NCBI GenBank assembly: GCA_035307785.1
Contig: DATGHS010000463.1
Span: 1 to 20,620 of the forward strand
Direction: 5' to 3'
DNA from: DATGHS01 sp035307785
GTDB taxonomy: Bacteria > Planctomycetota > Planctomycetia > Gemmatales > Gemmataceae
DNA: 20,620 nt
This document shows, in pieces, positions 1 through 8,730 of this stretch. The notes beneath the pieces are model-generated. The model saw only the letters and a program-made list of their open reading frames with translations, did no database searches and had not been told where the DNA came from. Numbering within the stretch: position 1 is the stretch's first letter; every line of letters begins with the position of its first letter. The translations under genes and the position numbers were made by a program.

Positions 1-977
1 TTGAAATCGTCGACCGGATCAACGATGCCCACACCGAAGAAGATGTACCAGTAGCGGTTGACGGTCGCGCGGGCGAAGAACGGGTTATCATTCGCGGTGA
101 TCCATTCGGCCAGCGTGTTGCGGGAGCTGGTTTCGAACTTCCACTGCGGCTCCTTGCCATCGAGAAAGGCGGCCTGGACCACTTTTTCTTTCGGATCATT
201 CGGAATGGAGATCTCACGGCGGTCGTACACTTCGCGCAGCGGCATGTAGAACTGCGTGCCTTGCCGCTCGATGCCGGCAAAGAATCCGGCCATGCCCCAG
301 AACTGCTCGCGGCTCCAACGGGCAAACGGGTGGTTGTGGCACTGGGCGCACTCGATGTTGATTCCCAGAAAGATGCGAGCCGTCGCCGCAGCAATGTTTT
401 CCGGCTTGGCATCCTTCGCGTTGAAGAAGGCCACCGGATTTTCCTGGCCGCTGAAGACATCGACGTATTGCTGGTTGCGCTTCTGGCCGATGGGGGCGGT
501 GATCAGGTCGCGCACGAACTGGTCGTACGGCTTGTTGTCGCGCAACTGATGCCGCAGCCAGGCGTCGAAGCCGATCTGCATGTAAGCGACGTTGAAATCG
601 GTGCTGGCTTCCGGCATGAGCAGCGTGCGCCAGATGTTCGTGAAATGGTTCACGTAACCCGGCGAATCGAGCAGCTTATCGACTTCTGCCCGGCGTCTGG
701 CAACCGACTTGTCGCCGGTGAAATCGTAGTACTCCCTCGGCAATGGGATGCGGCCCACCACATCGACCATGACCCGGCGAAGGAACTCATCGTCGGTTGC
801 CGGCGGGGCCGGTTCCACGCCCGCTTCCTTCATCTTGTCGAGCAAGATCTTGTCGATCTTGGCCGCCAGCGCATACGGATCGGGCTTGGCGTCGGCTGCC
901 TTGGGCGGATCGGCCCGAAGCCCAGGCCCGGCCAGCAAGGCCATGCCCAGCGCCAGAATCGAGAGCTGCCATCTCAT
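1..977 (-). CDS. DUF1549/DUF1553 secreted protein, 3' end missing
   Basis: The gene runs off the left edge of the window, so about 325 residues are visible. The ATG at 977 is chosen because GGAGG lies 8 nt upstream. The protein opens with a signal peptide (MRWQLSILALGMALLAGPGLRA). A DUF1549 domain follows, including the family's CAQCHNHPF segment; C210, C213 and H214 form a CxxCH haem-c-like motif. The last visible residues (LAEWITANDNPFFARATVNR, then a GVGIVDPVDD segment) match the start of DUF1553. These proteins are very abundant in planctomycetes, are exported and are often called cytochrome-like, but their reaction is not established. It lies 95 nt downstream of the M56-WD40 gene on the same strand, so co-transcription is possible. 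Family call is firm; function is unknown. Confidence 0.9.
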   Translation of the reverse strand, partial: MRWQLSILALGMALLAGPGLRADPPKAADAKPDPYALAAKIDKILLDKMKEAGVEPAPPATDDEFLRRVMVDVVGRIPLPREYYDFTGDKSVARRRAEVDKLLDSPGYVNHFTNIWRTLLMPEASTDFNVAYMQIGFDAWLRHQLRDNKPYDQFVRDLITAPIGQKRNQQYVDVFSGQENPVAFFNAKDAKPENIAAATARIFLGINIECAQCHNHPFARWSREQFWGMAGFFAGIERQGTQFYMPLREVYDRREISIPNDPKEKVVQAAFLDGKEPQWKFETSSRNTLAEWITANDNPFFARATVNRYWYIFFGVGIVDPVDDF

Positions 978-1072
978 GTCGAAAACCTCCAAAGGGGAGA
1001 ATCAATTCATCATAAGAACTATTTCGATGCGACGCGCTCCGCTTCGAAGACTCCGCGTCGCGGCTAACCTAG

Positions 1073-4000
1073 TTACTTCTGTGCCGTCTGCGCGGGCTTC
1101 GGCGTCTTCGGCTGGGGTATGTCCCAAATGAAGATGCGCGAATCCGCGCCGGCGCTGGCCACGAACTTGCTGTCCGGCGAAAACCGGATGTTGAATACCA
1201 GATTGCTATGCCCTTCCAGGGCGGCGTATTCCGTCCAGGTTTTTGTGTCCCACAAGCGAACCACCGTGTCCTGTGCAACCGAAGGCCCCGTGGCGAGGTA
1301 CTTGCCATCAGGCGAGAAGGCGATGGATCGGATACCCACCGGTTGGGCTATCGCCTTGATCTCCGTGCGCTTCTCCACGTCGAAGATGTTGATGCTGCCC
1401 CCGCCGCCGGCCAGGGCAAGAACCTTGCCATCGGGCGAGAACGCGGCATTCCAGACATGGGTGCGGTGCTTGCCGAACTCGCACACGAACTCGCCGGTGG
1501 CCACGTTCCACATCTTCACTTCGCCGGGGGCGTCCTTCACCTTATAGTTGCCGGCCGTACTCACGATGAATTTGCCGTCCGGCGAGAAGGCCAGGCCATA
1601 GGCCGGTAACTTGTGCGCATCGATGGTGCGAATCTTCTCGCCGGTCTTCGGGTTCCAGAAGATCACCTTGCCGTCTTCGCCGCTGCTGGCGAGGAGGCTG
1701 CCATCGGGGCTGAAGCGCACGTTCCGCAATTGGCCTTCGTGGCCTTTGAGAAACTTCTTGTCTGGCTTACCCCATTGCTTGCGATATTTGGCCACGTCCC
1801 AGATCACGATGGTGGAATCGAAGCCGCCAGAGGCCAACAGGCTGCCTTCCGGATTGAACGCAGCACACGTGACGGGCCCTTTGTGCGCGTCTTGCCAGTA
1901 GGCCGCGGCTACGGCGCCTTTCGCATTCCAAATCTTGAGTTCGCCCGGCTGGCCCTTCACGCCGCCGCCCGTGATGATGCGCGAATCCTTGGTAAAGGTG
2001 CAGCCTTCGCACCAGACCTTGTGGCCGAGCAGGTCCATCATCCAGTGCCCAAATTCGGCGTTCCAGAGATGGACCTCTCCTTCCTGACCATACACTCCTC
2101 CAACCGAGACGAGCGTCTTACTATCTGATGAGAACTCACAATCGAGCGCCATGCCAGTGTGGTTCATACCAAGCACTTTGCCCGCAGCTTTCTCTACGTC
2201 CCAGAGTATGATTTGCCCAATCTCCGCCATCCGCGCCTTGGGCGGCTGCTGATTCGGATTGGCCATGACCATCTCTTCGGGCTTGACGTTGATGGCCACG
2301 GCGATCTTCTTGCCATCGGGCGAGTACTTCACCCGGCTCACCCGGCCTTTGGCCGGCATCTCTTGTCGGCCTTTCTCTTTCAGCGTGTCCAGGTCCCAGA
2401 AAGTGAGGAAGTTGTCATCGAGGCTGCCGGCGGCCAGCGTCTTGCCGTCCGGAGAGAGGCACAGGCTGCGAACTCCCGCTGCGCTGGCCAGATTCTTCAG
2501 CGCTTGGCCCGATTCGAGGTCCCAGATGCGGATCGACTTGTCGTGGCCGCTTGTAATCAGTTTCTTGCCGTCCGGGGTGATGGCCAACGTGTAGACCAAC
2601 GCCGCGTGCCCGGGGAAATCGCGGATCAGTTTGCCGCCGACGACATCCCAAAGCTTCACTTCGCCGGCTTGTTCCTTGTTGTCCCAATCGCCGGAGACGG
2701 AGGCGAGGCGCTTGCTATCCGGCGTCCAGGCCACTGCCCAGACGCGCAGCTTGTGGCCAGCCAGATCCTTGACGTGCTTGCCGGTATTGGCATCCCAGAT
2801 TTTGATGAGCCCGTCGTCGTGGCCGGTGGCAATAAACTTTTGATCGGGCGACACGGCAATGCCGAACGCGGCCCGGTAGCCCTCCCCGAAGGAAAATGGC
2901 TGGCTGCCCGGGATGCCGAAGCGGATGCGGATGCCTTTGTCGTCGCCGCCGCTGGCCAGCATCGAGCCGTCCTTGGAGATTTCGGCGAACCAGATTTGGC
3001 CTGTGTGGGCCGCGATCATCGTTCGTGCGGCCACGGCGTTCGTGAGAATCGACCAGGCGCGGGCCGACCAGTCTTCGCCGGCCGTAACCAGCATGCCATC
3101 ATCACCGGCCAGGGCCAGCTGCGAAATGCCGGCGTCGTGAGCTCGGAATTGCTTCGTCGTCCGGCCCGAAGCCATGTTCCAGATGCGCACGTTCATATCG
3201 CGGCTGATAGTGATCATGCTCTTGCCGTCGGGCGTGAACGTGAGGCCGTAAATCCAGTCGGGATGGTTGAACGTCTGGCCGCCTTTCGATTTGCCGGTTT
3301 CCGGATCGACCAGCATGATTTGCCGATATTGTTGTTGCTCCAGGTCGCCGTCTGGGCCAATGATCTGGTCCTGGTTGTGCGCCAGGGCCAGCGTCTTACC
3401 ATCGGGTGTGAAGGCCAGCGCCCAGATTTCGCCGTTGGTGGGGCCGGGGATCGACTGGTGCTTGACCTCCCATTTGGCAGTGTCGAAAATCTTGTACGAC
3501 TTGTCGAGGCTGCCCGAAGCGAGGAGCTTGCTGTTGGGAGAGAAGGCCAGCCCGCTGATTGCCTTCGTGTGGCCGGTAAGCGTCTTCACCAATGCATCGC
3601 TCTTGCCGGCCCTTGCCTTGGCCACGTCCCAAATGCGAATTTCCTTGTCCTGCCCGCCGGTGGCCAGCCACTTGCCGTCGGGGGAGAAAGCCGCGTGTTG
3701 CACGTCAGCCGTATGCCCCTTCAAATCCGCGATTTTTTCGCCGCTGACCTTCCAGAAGCGCACCACGCAGTCCTTACCCGTGGAAACGAGCATCTGATTA
3801 TCTGGCGAAAACGCCAGGCTCATCACGCCGCCCGGATGCGCGTTGATGATCGGAAGCGCGGGCTTACTGCCGCGGCGTTCGAAGATGCGAATCGTGCCGT
3901 CGCGGCTGCCGGTCGCTGTCCATTTGCCGTCGCTGGAAAGCGCCAGCGCCCAGACGGCATCGCGGTGCCCCTCATAGCTGAGGACGCTGGTGTTCGGCGG

Positions 4001-7000
4001 CGTGGCGGCCGGCCAAACCCTCACGGTGCGATCGAAGCTGCCGCTGGCCAGTTGCTGGCCGTCGGTGGTGAACGCGAGGCATGAGACGCCTTCCTGATGG
4101 GCCATGAGGATCGAGCGCCGCTTACCGAGTTCCGGATCCCAGAGATGAATTTGGCCGTTCCACATGCCAGTCGCCAGCGTGCGGCCCTTCGGCGAGAAGG
4201 CCAGCGTGGCGATCATGTCGCTGCCCTGGTTGCCGTTGAAATTGTTATTGGTGTCCGGATCGCCGAGTTCGGCCCGTTCGGTTCCTTCCCACATCCCGTC
4301 TTTGTTTAGCATCAACGTCCACAGCTTGACTTTTTTGTCTTCGCTGCCGGTGGCCAGCGTCTTGCCGTCGGGCGAATAAGCGATGGCCCGGATGGCGCCC
4401 TTGTGGCCGCGCAGATGGCCCACGGGCTTGCCGCTGTCGGCCTGCCAGAAGCGGACCGTGCGGTCGGAACCGGAACTGGCAAGGATCTGGCCGTCGGGTG
4501 AAAACGCCACGGTGCGCACGCCGGCGGTGTGGGCCAACAGAATCTTCACGGGCGGTGCGGTTCCCGATTTCCAGTTGGCCAGGTCCCACAGCCGGACGGT
4601 CTTGTCGTAGCCGCCGCTGGCCAGGTAACGGCCATTCGGCGAAAAGGCAACCGTGAACACCCAGTTGGTGTGCCCTTTCATCACTTTCACGGACGGACTC
4701 GCGCCGCCCTTCCAGTTGCCCAGGTCCCAAAGCTTGATGGTGCGGTCGTAGGAAGCGCTGGCCAGTGTCTTGCTGTCCGGGCTGAAGGCGAGTGAGGAAA
4801 CCACGTCGTCGTGCCCGGTCCACACGGCCCGCGATTCCTTCTTGGCGAGGTCATAGAGCATGATGCCCTTGCTCTCGCCGGCCACGGCCAGGTATTTGCC
4901 GTCGGGCGAATAGGCAAGGGCAAGAATGATCTGGCCGACATTCGGCTGATTGGGTGGGCGGACCGTGGCGGTCACGCTTTTCTTGGTCACGTCCCAAAAG
5001 GCGAGGGTACGCTCTTCGCCCACGGTGATGAGCGATTTGCTGTCTGCCGTGAAGACGACGGCGCGGCAGGGCTGATCGTGTGCCGCGCCGTTTATCTTTT
5101 GCTCGCCCGTCGCCACGTCGAACATTTTTACTTGTCCTGCGGCCTGCTTGCCGGCTGCGCCGGTGACGATGGCCAGCGTCTTGCCATCGGGGCTGAAGGC
5201 CATGCCGTTCACGCCGCCGGGGAAGCCAGAAAATTCCTTCAGCATCTGGCCGGATTTCGCGTCCCACAGCTTGGCGCTGTTGTCCCAACTACCCGTGGCG
5301 ATGGTGGCGCCATCGGGCGAGATCGCCACGCATTCGACCGTATTGTTGTGTCCGCGCAGAATCTGCCGCGGTTTGCTCACGGTGATCGGCTTGCCGTCGG
5401 TCGGCGGCGCCGGTACGTCCCATATACACGCCATCATGTCGCGGCTGCCGCTGACCAGCGTCTTGTCGTCTTTCGACAGGGCCACGCCCAGGACCCAGTT
5501 GACGTGATGTTCCAGGGTGGCATATGATTTTAGATCCAAGGCCTTGACTTGTTCGGGCGGAGGCGGAGGTGCAAAGACTCCGTCGCCGACCGGAGTTGGC
5601 TGGGGAATCAAAATGTCCGGCAGCGCCGGCACGGTCCAGAATTTGACCGTGCGGTCGAGGCTGCCGGTCACTAGCATCTTGCCGTCTTTCGAAAACGCCA
5701 GGCTATTGATGCCCCCCGTGTGGCCTTTACCCACGGCGCGAAGCTGGCCGGTAGCTACGTCGTACAGTCGCAGCGTGTTATCGAAGTTTCCGGCCGCCAG
5801 CGTCTTGTTGTCGGGCGAAAAGGCGACAAAGCGAATGCCGCTGGTGTGCGTGATGCTGCGCCGATAGGCGCGCTGTTGCACATCCCAAATCTGGATTTCG
5901 CCGGTTTGCTCGTGATTGCCGCAGGCGACGGCCAGGACCTTGCCATCGGGCGACACGTTCGCCATCCACCAGCGCGGCAAGCCGATCGCCAGGGTCTGCG
6001 AACCGTTGCCATACAGGAACGGCTCCTCGCTCGTTACCGGGGCCGGGGGCGTGGTCAGCTTCTCCACGGCCGTCGAATCCCGTTGCTCACGCTGCGGACT
6101 TTCCTTCTTCTGATCCGCCAGCAGCGGCAGCACGCCAAATGCCAGAGCGATCAGCGCCAGCCGGCCGGCCACGGGAAGGTCGCAGCGTGAAGGGCCCTTC
6201 AGGATCATGAGCAATCTCCGTTTGACGATGTCGGCGGAAGAAATGCCACTGGCCATGGCGGGCAAAGCCGGGGCGCCGGCCAGGAAGTCTAGTGTATCGA
6301 GCAAGGCGGAAGCGTAGGTGCGGGCGGCGGCCGGTTGCAACCTCAAGACCCAGCCGTCGCAGCATTCCTCTTCGGCCCGGTGCAATTCCCGGCGAGCCAG
6401 CCACGCGGCCGGCGACCACCAGAACAGCCCGAGGGCCAGCAGTTCCAGCCAGCGCACCCAGTGATCGCCCCGCCGCAAGTGGGCCAGTTCGTGCACCAGC
6501 AATGTAGCCCGTTGCTGGGCATTTAGCCGCTTCAGCAAATCGGCCGGGAAGTAAAGCACCGGCTTGCGGCCCAGCGCCCAGATCAACGGCGCAATCTGCC
6601 CCGGCACCAGCCGAATTTCCGGTACTCGCGAGAGTCCAAGCTGCTGCGCCAGCGCTGCCACCTCTGCCAGGAAAGACGCCGGCGCCGTCTCTGCATACCG
6701 AAGCCAGCGCCGAAACCGCGCCATCCGCACCGCCGCAAAAGCCCACCACAGCAATGAGCCGGCCACCCAGATCGCCGCGATCCCCGTCGGCAACCACAGC
6801 AGCCACTCATAGCGATATTCTGCGGTTGTTGGTTCCGGCTCGGGCGGCTCTGTCGCGGCAACGGGCGCCACCACCATGGCCGGAATCACATCTTGTTCGA
6901 CGAACGATTCCTCCACATCCAACGGCGGTTGCGCTGGCGGCGGCATCAGCTTCGCCATGTCGGGCGACAGCAACTCGTTGATGAACTCCTTCGGATCGTT

Positions 7001-7327
7001 GTTCTTGGGCAATTTCATCGGCGGCCGCGGTGCGTCAATGGGCGGAGCCGTGACCACCATGCGGACCGGAATCGCCGCTTGCGGCTTAGCCTTCGGTACC
7101 GCGACGTGAGCCACTGGTTTGGAAGGAATTGTCGGCACCGGCAAATCGACATTCGGCAACACCGGCAGCGACATGAAGGGCGGCGTGACCAGCTTGAGCA
7201 GCACCAACAACCAAAGCGAATGCACCACCGCCGGCCGGCGCACCTTCCGGGTAATGACCCAGACCACGCCCGCCAACAGCGCGCTCAACACGGCATTGCT
7301 CAGACCAACGTGCAACAGCCAATCCAT
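1073..7327 (-). CDS. M56 (BlaR1-like) membrane metallopeptidase fused to a giant WD40 repeat array
   Basis: The 2084-residue protein starts at ATG 7327 (MDWLLHVGLS), 53 nt after the blaI stop; the Shine-Dalgarno sequence is weak. Membrane segments lie near residues 6-26, 36-52 and 178-200, with a further one near 387-404. The zinc-peptidase motif HELAH is at 279-283 and the EECCD segment at 320-324, as in M56/BlaR1. A proline-rich linker (about 60-170) separates the second and third helices. From about 445 to the C terminus I count about 35 WD40 units by hand, most with FSPDGK and a terminal WD-like dipeptide, which would suit five seven-bladed propellers. In BlaR1 the C terminus is an exported penicillin-binding sensor; here the propellers occupy that place, so they are probably the extracytoplasmic sensing or scaffolding part (inference). 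The partner is the adjacent BlaI. One blade carries a long proline-rich insert at its end. Confidence 0.9.
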   Translation of the reverse strand: MDWLLHVGLSNAVLSALLAGVVWVITRKVRRPAVVHSLWLLVLLKLVTPPFMSLPVLPNVDLPVPTIPSKPVAHVAVPKAKPQAAIPVRMVVTAPPIDAPRPPMKLPKNNDPKEFINELLSPDMAKLMPPPAQPPLDVEESFVEQDVIPAMVVAPVAATEPPEPEPTTAEYRYEWLLWLPTGIAAIWVAGSLLWWAFAAVRMARFRRWLRYAETAPASFLAEVAALAQQLGLSRVPEIRLVPGQIAPLIWALGRKPVLYFPADLLKRLNAQQRATLLVHELAHLRRGDHWVRWLELLALGLFWWSPAAWLARRELHRAEEECCDGWVLRLQPAAARTYASALLDTLDFLAGAPALPAMASGISSADIVKRRLLMILKGPSRCDLPVAGRLALIALAFGVLPLLADQKKESPQREQRDSTAVEKLTTPPAPVTSEEPFLYGNGSQTLAIGLPRWWMANVSPDGKVLAVACGNHEQTGEIQIWDVQQRAYRRSITHTSGIRFVAFSPDNKTLAAGNFDNTLRLYDVATGQLRAVGKGHTGGINSLAFSKDGKMLVTGSLDRTVKFWTVPALPDILIPQPTPVGDGVFAPPPPPEQVKALDLKSYATLEHHVNWVLGVALSKDDKTLVSGSRDMMACIWDVPAPPTDGKPITVSKPRQILRGHNNTVECVAISPDGATIATGSWDNSAKLWDAKSGQMLKEFSGFPGGVNGMAFSPDGKTLAIVTGAAGKQAAGQVKMFDVATGEQKINGAAHDQPCRAVVFTADSKSLITVGEERTLAFWDVTKKSVTATVRPPNQPNVGQIILALAYSPDGKYLAVAGESKGIMLYDLAKKESRAVWTGHDDVVSSLAFSPDSKTLASASYDRTIKLWDLGNWKGGASPSVKVMKGHTNWVFTVAFSPNGRYLASGGYDKTVRLWDLANWKSGTAPPVKILLAHTAGVRTVAFSPDGQILASSGSDRTVRFWQADSGKPVGHLRGHKGAIRAIAYSPDGKTLATGSEDKKVKLWTLMLNKDGMWEGTERAELGDPDTNNNFNGNQGSDMIATLAFSPKGRTLATGMWNGQIHLWDPELGKRRSILMAHQEGVSCLAFTTDGQQLASGSFDRTVRVWPAATPPNTSVLSYEGHRDAVWALALSSDGKWTATGSRDGTIRIFERRGSKPALPIINAHPGGVMSLAFSPDNQMLVSTGKDCVVRFWKVSGEKIADLKGHTADVQHAAFSPDGKWLATGGQDKEIRIWDVAKARAGKSDALVKTLTGHTKAISGLAFSPNSKLLASGSLDKSYKIFDTAKWEVKHQSIPGPTNGEIWALAFTPDGKTLALAHNQDQIIGPDGDLEQQQYRQIMLVDPETGKSKGGQTFNHPDWIYGLTFTPDGKSMITISRDMNVRIWNMASGRTTKQFRAHDAGISQLALAGDDGMLVTAGEDWSARAWSILTNAVAARTMIAAHTGQIWFAEISKDGSMLASGGDDKGIRIRFGIPGSQPFSFGEGYRAAFGIAVSPDQKFIATGHDDGLIKIWDANTGKHVKDLAGHKLRVWAVAWTPDSKRLASVSGDWDNKEQAGEVKLWDVVGGKLIRDFPGHAALVYTLAITPDGKKLITSGHDKSIRIWDLESGQALKNLASAAGVRSLCLSPDGKTLAAGSLDDNFLTFWDLDTLKEKGRQEMPAKGRVSRVKYSPDGKKIAVAINVKPEEMVMANPNQQPPKARMAEIGQIILWDVEKAAGKVLGMNHTGMALDCEFSSDSKTLVSVGGVYGQEGEVHLWNAEFGHWMMDLLGHKVWCEGCTFTKDSRIITGGGVKGQPGELKIWNAKGAVAAAYWQDAHKGPVTCAAFNPEGSLLASGGFDSTIVIWDVAKYRKQWGKPDKKFLKGHEGQLRNVRFSPDGSLLASSGEDGKVIFWNPKTGEKIRTIDAHKLPAYGLAFSPDGKFIVSTAGNYKVKDAPGEVKMWNVATGEFVCEFGKHRTHVWNAAFSPDGKVLALAGGGGSINIFDVEKRTEIKAIAQPVGIRSIAFSPDGKYLATGPSVAQDTVVRLWDTKTWTEYAALEGHSNLVFNIRFSPDSKFVASAGADSRIFIWDIPQPKTPKPAQTAQK

Positions 7328-7347
7328 GGGTGCATCTCTTGGTGAAA

Positions 7348-7373
7348 GCCCACGGACTGGCCGTCTGTGGGGC
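7348..7373. repeat. Imperfect hairpin between blaI and the M56-WD40 gene
   Basis: GCCCACGGAC is followed by a TGGCC loop and GTCTGTGGGGC, giving a 10-bp stem with one G-U pair and one bulge. The left arm is identical to that of the perfect hairpin at 13742-13763, so the two are probably copies of one dispersed palindrome. It sits inside the blaI-M56 gap and could modulate expression of the downstream gene; there is no T-run to make it a classical terminator. Confidence 0.6.
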
Positions 7374-7380
7374 CTGAATC

Positions 7381-7752
7381 TTATTCGTGCAACAGCCGCC
7401 GTAATTCTTGCCGTTGCTTCGGATTGAGCGTTTCCGTTTGCAGCAGATGAATGAGCACGGGCGTCAGCGAGCCGCCGCACAGCTTCTGGGCCATCTCGCG
7501 CAATTGAGCGCCGACAAACTGCTCGCGGCTCAGGCTGGCGCGGAATATGTGAGCCAGCCCGGACCGGTCGCGCTGCACGCACTGCTTGCCTTCCAGGCGC
7601 TCCAGCAGCTTTTGGACGGTGGCGTAATAGGCCGACTCGCCGCTGGGGTACAGCTGCTCGGTGAGTTGCCGAATCGTGGCCGTGCCCCGGTCCCAAAGCG
7701 CCTGCAGGATCGTCAGCTCGGTATCCGTCACATCGGGAACCGTCCCAACCAT
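7381..7752 (-). CDS. blaI: BlaI/MecI-type winged-helix transcriptional repressor
   Basis: The 123-residue protein matches the usual BlaI length. It begins MVGTVPDVTDTELTILQALW, the typical first helix of the winged-helix domain, with the recognition region around ATIRQLTEQL and YATVQKLLERLEGK. The C-terminal half (SREQFVGAQLREMAQKLCGG onward) resembles the dimerisation part. I chose ATG 7752 because GGAGG lies 7 nt upstream and because the predicted promoter would start transcription between 7785 and 7752. The longer starts at 7827 and 7785 lack a ribosome site. In known systems the M56 protease partner, directly or through a cascade, leads to cleavage of BlaI and relief of repression. It is the first gene of a blaI, M56-WD40, (DUF1549) series. 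The ligand sensed here is unknown. Confidence 0.92.
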   Translation of the reverse strand: MVGTVPDVTDTELTILQALWDRGTATIRQLTEQLYPSGESAYYATVQKLLERLEGKQCVQRDRSGLAHIFRASLSREQFVGAQLREMAQKLCGGSLTPVLIHLLQTETLNPKQRQELRRLLHE

Positions 7753-7793
7753 TCGTATTCCTCCGGCATCTCCCAAAGAGGTCATGGAAGAAT

Positions 7794-7823
7794 AGGGTAA
7801 GGCAAGTTGTCTGAGGAAGTCAA
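7794..7823 (-). promoter_or_regulatory. Predicted sigma-70-like promoter of blaI
   Basis: On the minus strand a TTGACT box (7823-7818) is followed, after 17 or 18 nt, by TTACCC or TACCCT. Transcription would start near 7787, leaving a leader of about 35 nt before the GGAGG-preceded ATG at 7752. The -35 box is good and the -10 box is mediocre. Confidence 0.45.
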
Positions 7824-7831
7824 GCACAAAA

Positions 7832-7844
7832 TGTAAAAATTACA
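7832..7844. promoter_or_regulatory. Candidate BlaI operator (TGTAA-AAA-TTACA)
   Basis: A 5-bp inverted repeat, TGTAA/TTACA with a 3-nt spacer, lies about 9 bp upstream of the blaI -35 box in an AT-rich stretch. BlaI/MecI proteins bind dyads built on TACA/TGTA half-sites, so autoregulation is plausible. Only one dyad is seen, and it sits upstream of the -35 rather than overlapping the promoter core. Confidence 0.4.
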
Positions 7845-7869
7845 AAAATAGTGGAAGCAAGCTTCGAGC

Positions 7870-8373
7870 TCACCCGTCCGGCTCCTTCGAATCTTGGCTA
7901 CCATCTCCAGCCGAAGCCCGCCACGTGGCGCGGCAGGCGTCGCAGAACAATTCCGGCCAGGCTTCGCGGATGAATTGCAGCAGGGCGTCCTCGAACTCCG
8001 TCTCGCTCATTTCGTCGGCCACCGCCAGAAACGCCGCCGCTTCGCCATTACGGCTGTGCGGCGGCTCCGTTTCTTGCTCTTCGAGCCGCAGCCGGGCCAG
8101 CTTGTCCGCCGCCGTCAGCCGCACGGTCATTTTCTTGCTGCCCAACAGCGCGCGCAACACCTGCCTCCGCTCGTCCGCCGCCTGGCGCGTCCGTCGATCC
8201 TGCGCCTCGCAATACAGCCGCTCCCACTCCTGCTGGTAAAACTTCGACCAGCGGTGCACCAGCGCAAGCTGCCGCTTGAGCTTCCGAGCAATAATTTGCC
8301 ACGTCGCCCCTTGAGCGCGCAATTCAGCGGCGATTTCCATGTCATGAAGTGTGCGTGGGGATGGGATTCTCAT
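7870..8373 (-). CDS. Small helix-turn-helix protein, possibly phage small-terminase-like
   Basis: The 167-residue protein starts at ATG 8373 with GGAGG 8 nt upstream; the longer reading to 8493 has no such support. Residues 12-50 (from DMEIAAELRAQGATWQIIAR) read as a homeodomain-like helix-turn-helix followed by a charged helical region rich in Arg and Glu (residues 50-105). The C terminus has a CDACR pair of cysteines and a polar tail. Such proteins occur near phage-derived head genes, where small terminases have this kind of N-terminal HTH, but the match here is by pattern only. It follows the capsid remnant on the same strand and has its own predicted promoter, so it may be the only intact member of the module. 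A plain DNA-binding regulator is an equal alternative. Confidence 0.6.
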   Translation of the reverse strand: MRIPSPRTLHDMEIAAELRAQGATWQIIARKLKRQLALVHRWSKFYQQEWERLYCEAQDRRTRQAADERRQVLRALLGSKKMTVRLTAADKLARLRLEEQETEPPHSRNGEAAAFLAVADEMSETEFEDALLQFIREAWPELFCDACRATWRASAGDGSQDSKEPDG

Positions 8374-8465
8374 GAGTTTGACCTCCGAAAGAGAGATGGC
8401 GAGCTCGCGGCATCGGTAAGACGTGCGGCCGGCAGGAGTTGCCTGCCCAATGCGTGCATGCGGGC

Positions 8466-8493
8466 AGTATCCCACCCGAAACTCGTTTGTCAA
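8466..8493 (-). promoter_or_regulatory. Predicted sigma-70-like promoter for the small HTH gene
   Basis: On the minus strand TTGACA (8493-8488) is separated by 16 nt from GATACT (8471-8466). Transcription would begin about 85 nt before the ATG at 8373. The leader contains a small GGCAGG/CCTGCC hairpin at 8431-8447. The box lies in what reads as the broken 3' edge of the capsid pseudogene, so it may be fortuitous. Confidence 0.4.
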
Positions 8494-8730
8494 AGGCAGT
8501 CGTAAAACTTTCGATGGCCGGCTGCACGGTGGTGATGTCGAGGAACGGGAACTGCATGGTGGCCGACGCCATGGGCTGCACGAAGGCGAACTGGCGGAAC
8601 GTGGCCTCTTCGCCGGCGATCAAGAGGATCTGCTGGTAGAAGTCGGGCGGCACCGTGTAGCCGCCGGTCACGCCACTGGATTCAGCCAGGGCCGCCTTGA
8701 ACTTGGCCTGCGTGCTCGCCAAATGGACAA

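Noticed and set aside
2159..4084. Long open frame (641 codons) on the plus strand
   Set aside because: It is antisense to the WD40 array. The repeated, GC-rich codons of the real gene keep the opposite frame open, and its protein shows only the repeat pattern of the complement.
1073..6030. Regularly recurring short DNA motif (about every 125 bp) as a CRISPR-like array
   Set aside because: The recurrence comes from the SPDGK codons of successive WD40 units; the units are degenerate and fully coding.
7327..7696. Upstream extension of the M56-WD40 frame to 7696
   Set aside because: It overlaps blaI in a different frame, and the added residues are low-complexity. The protein proper begins at MDWLLHVGL with the first membrane helix.
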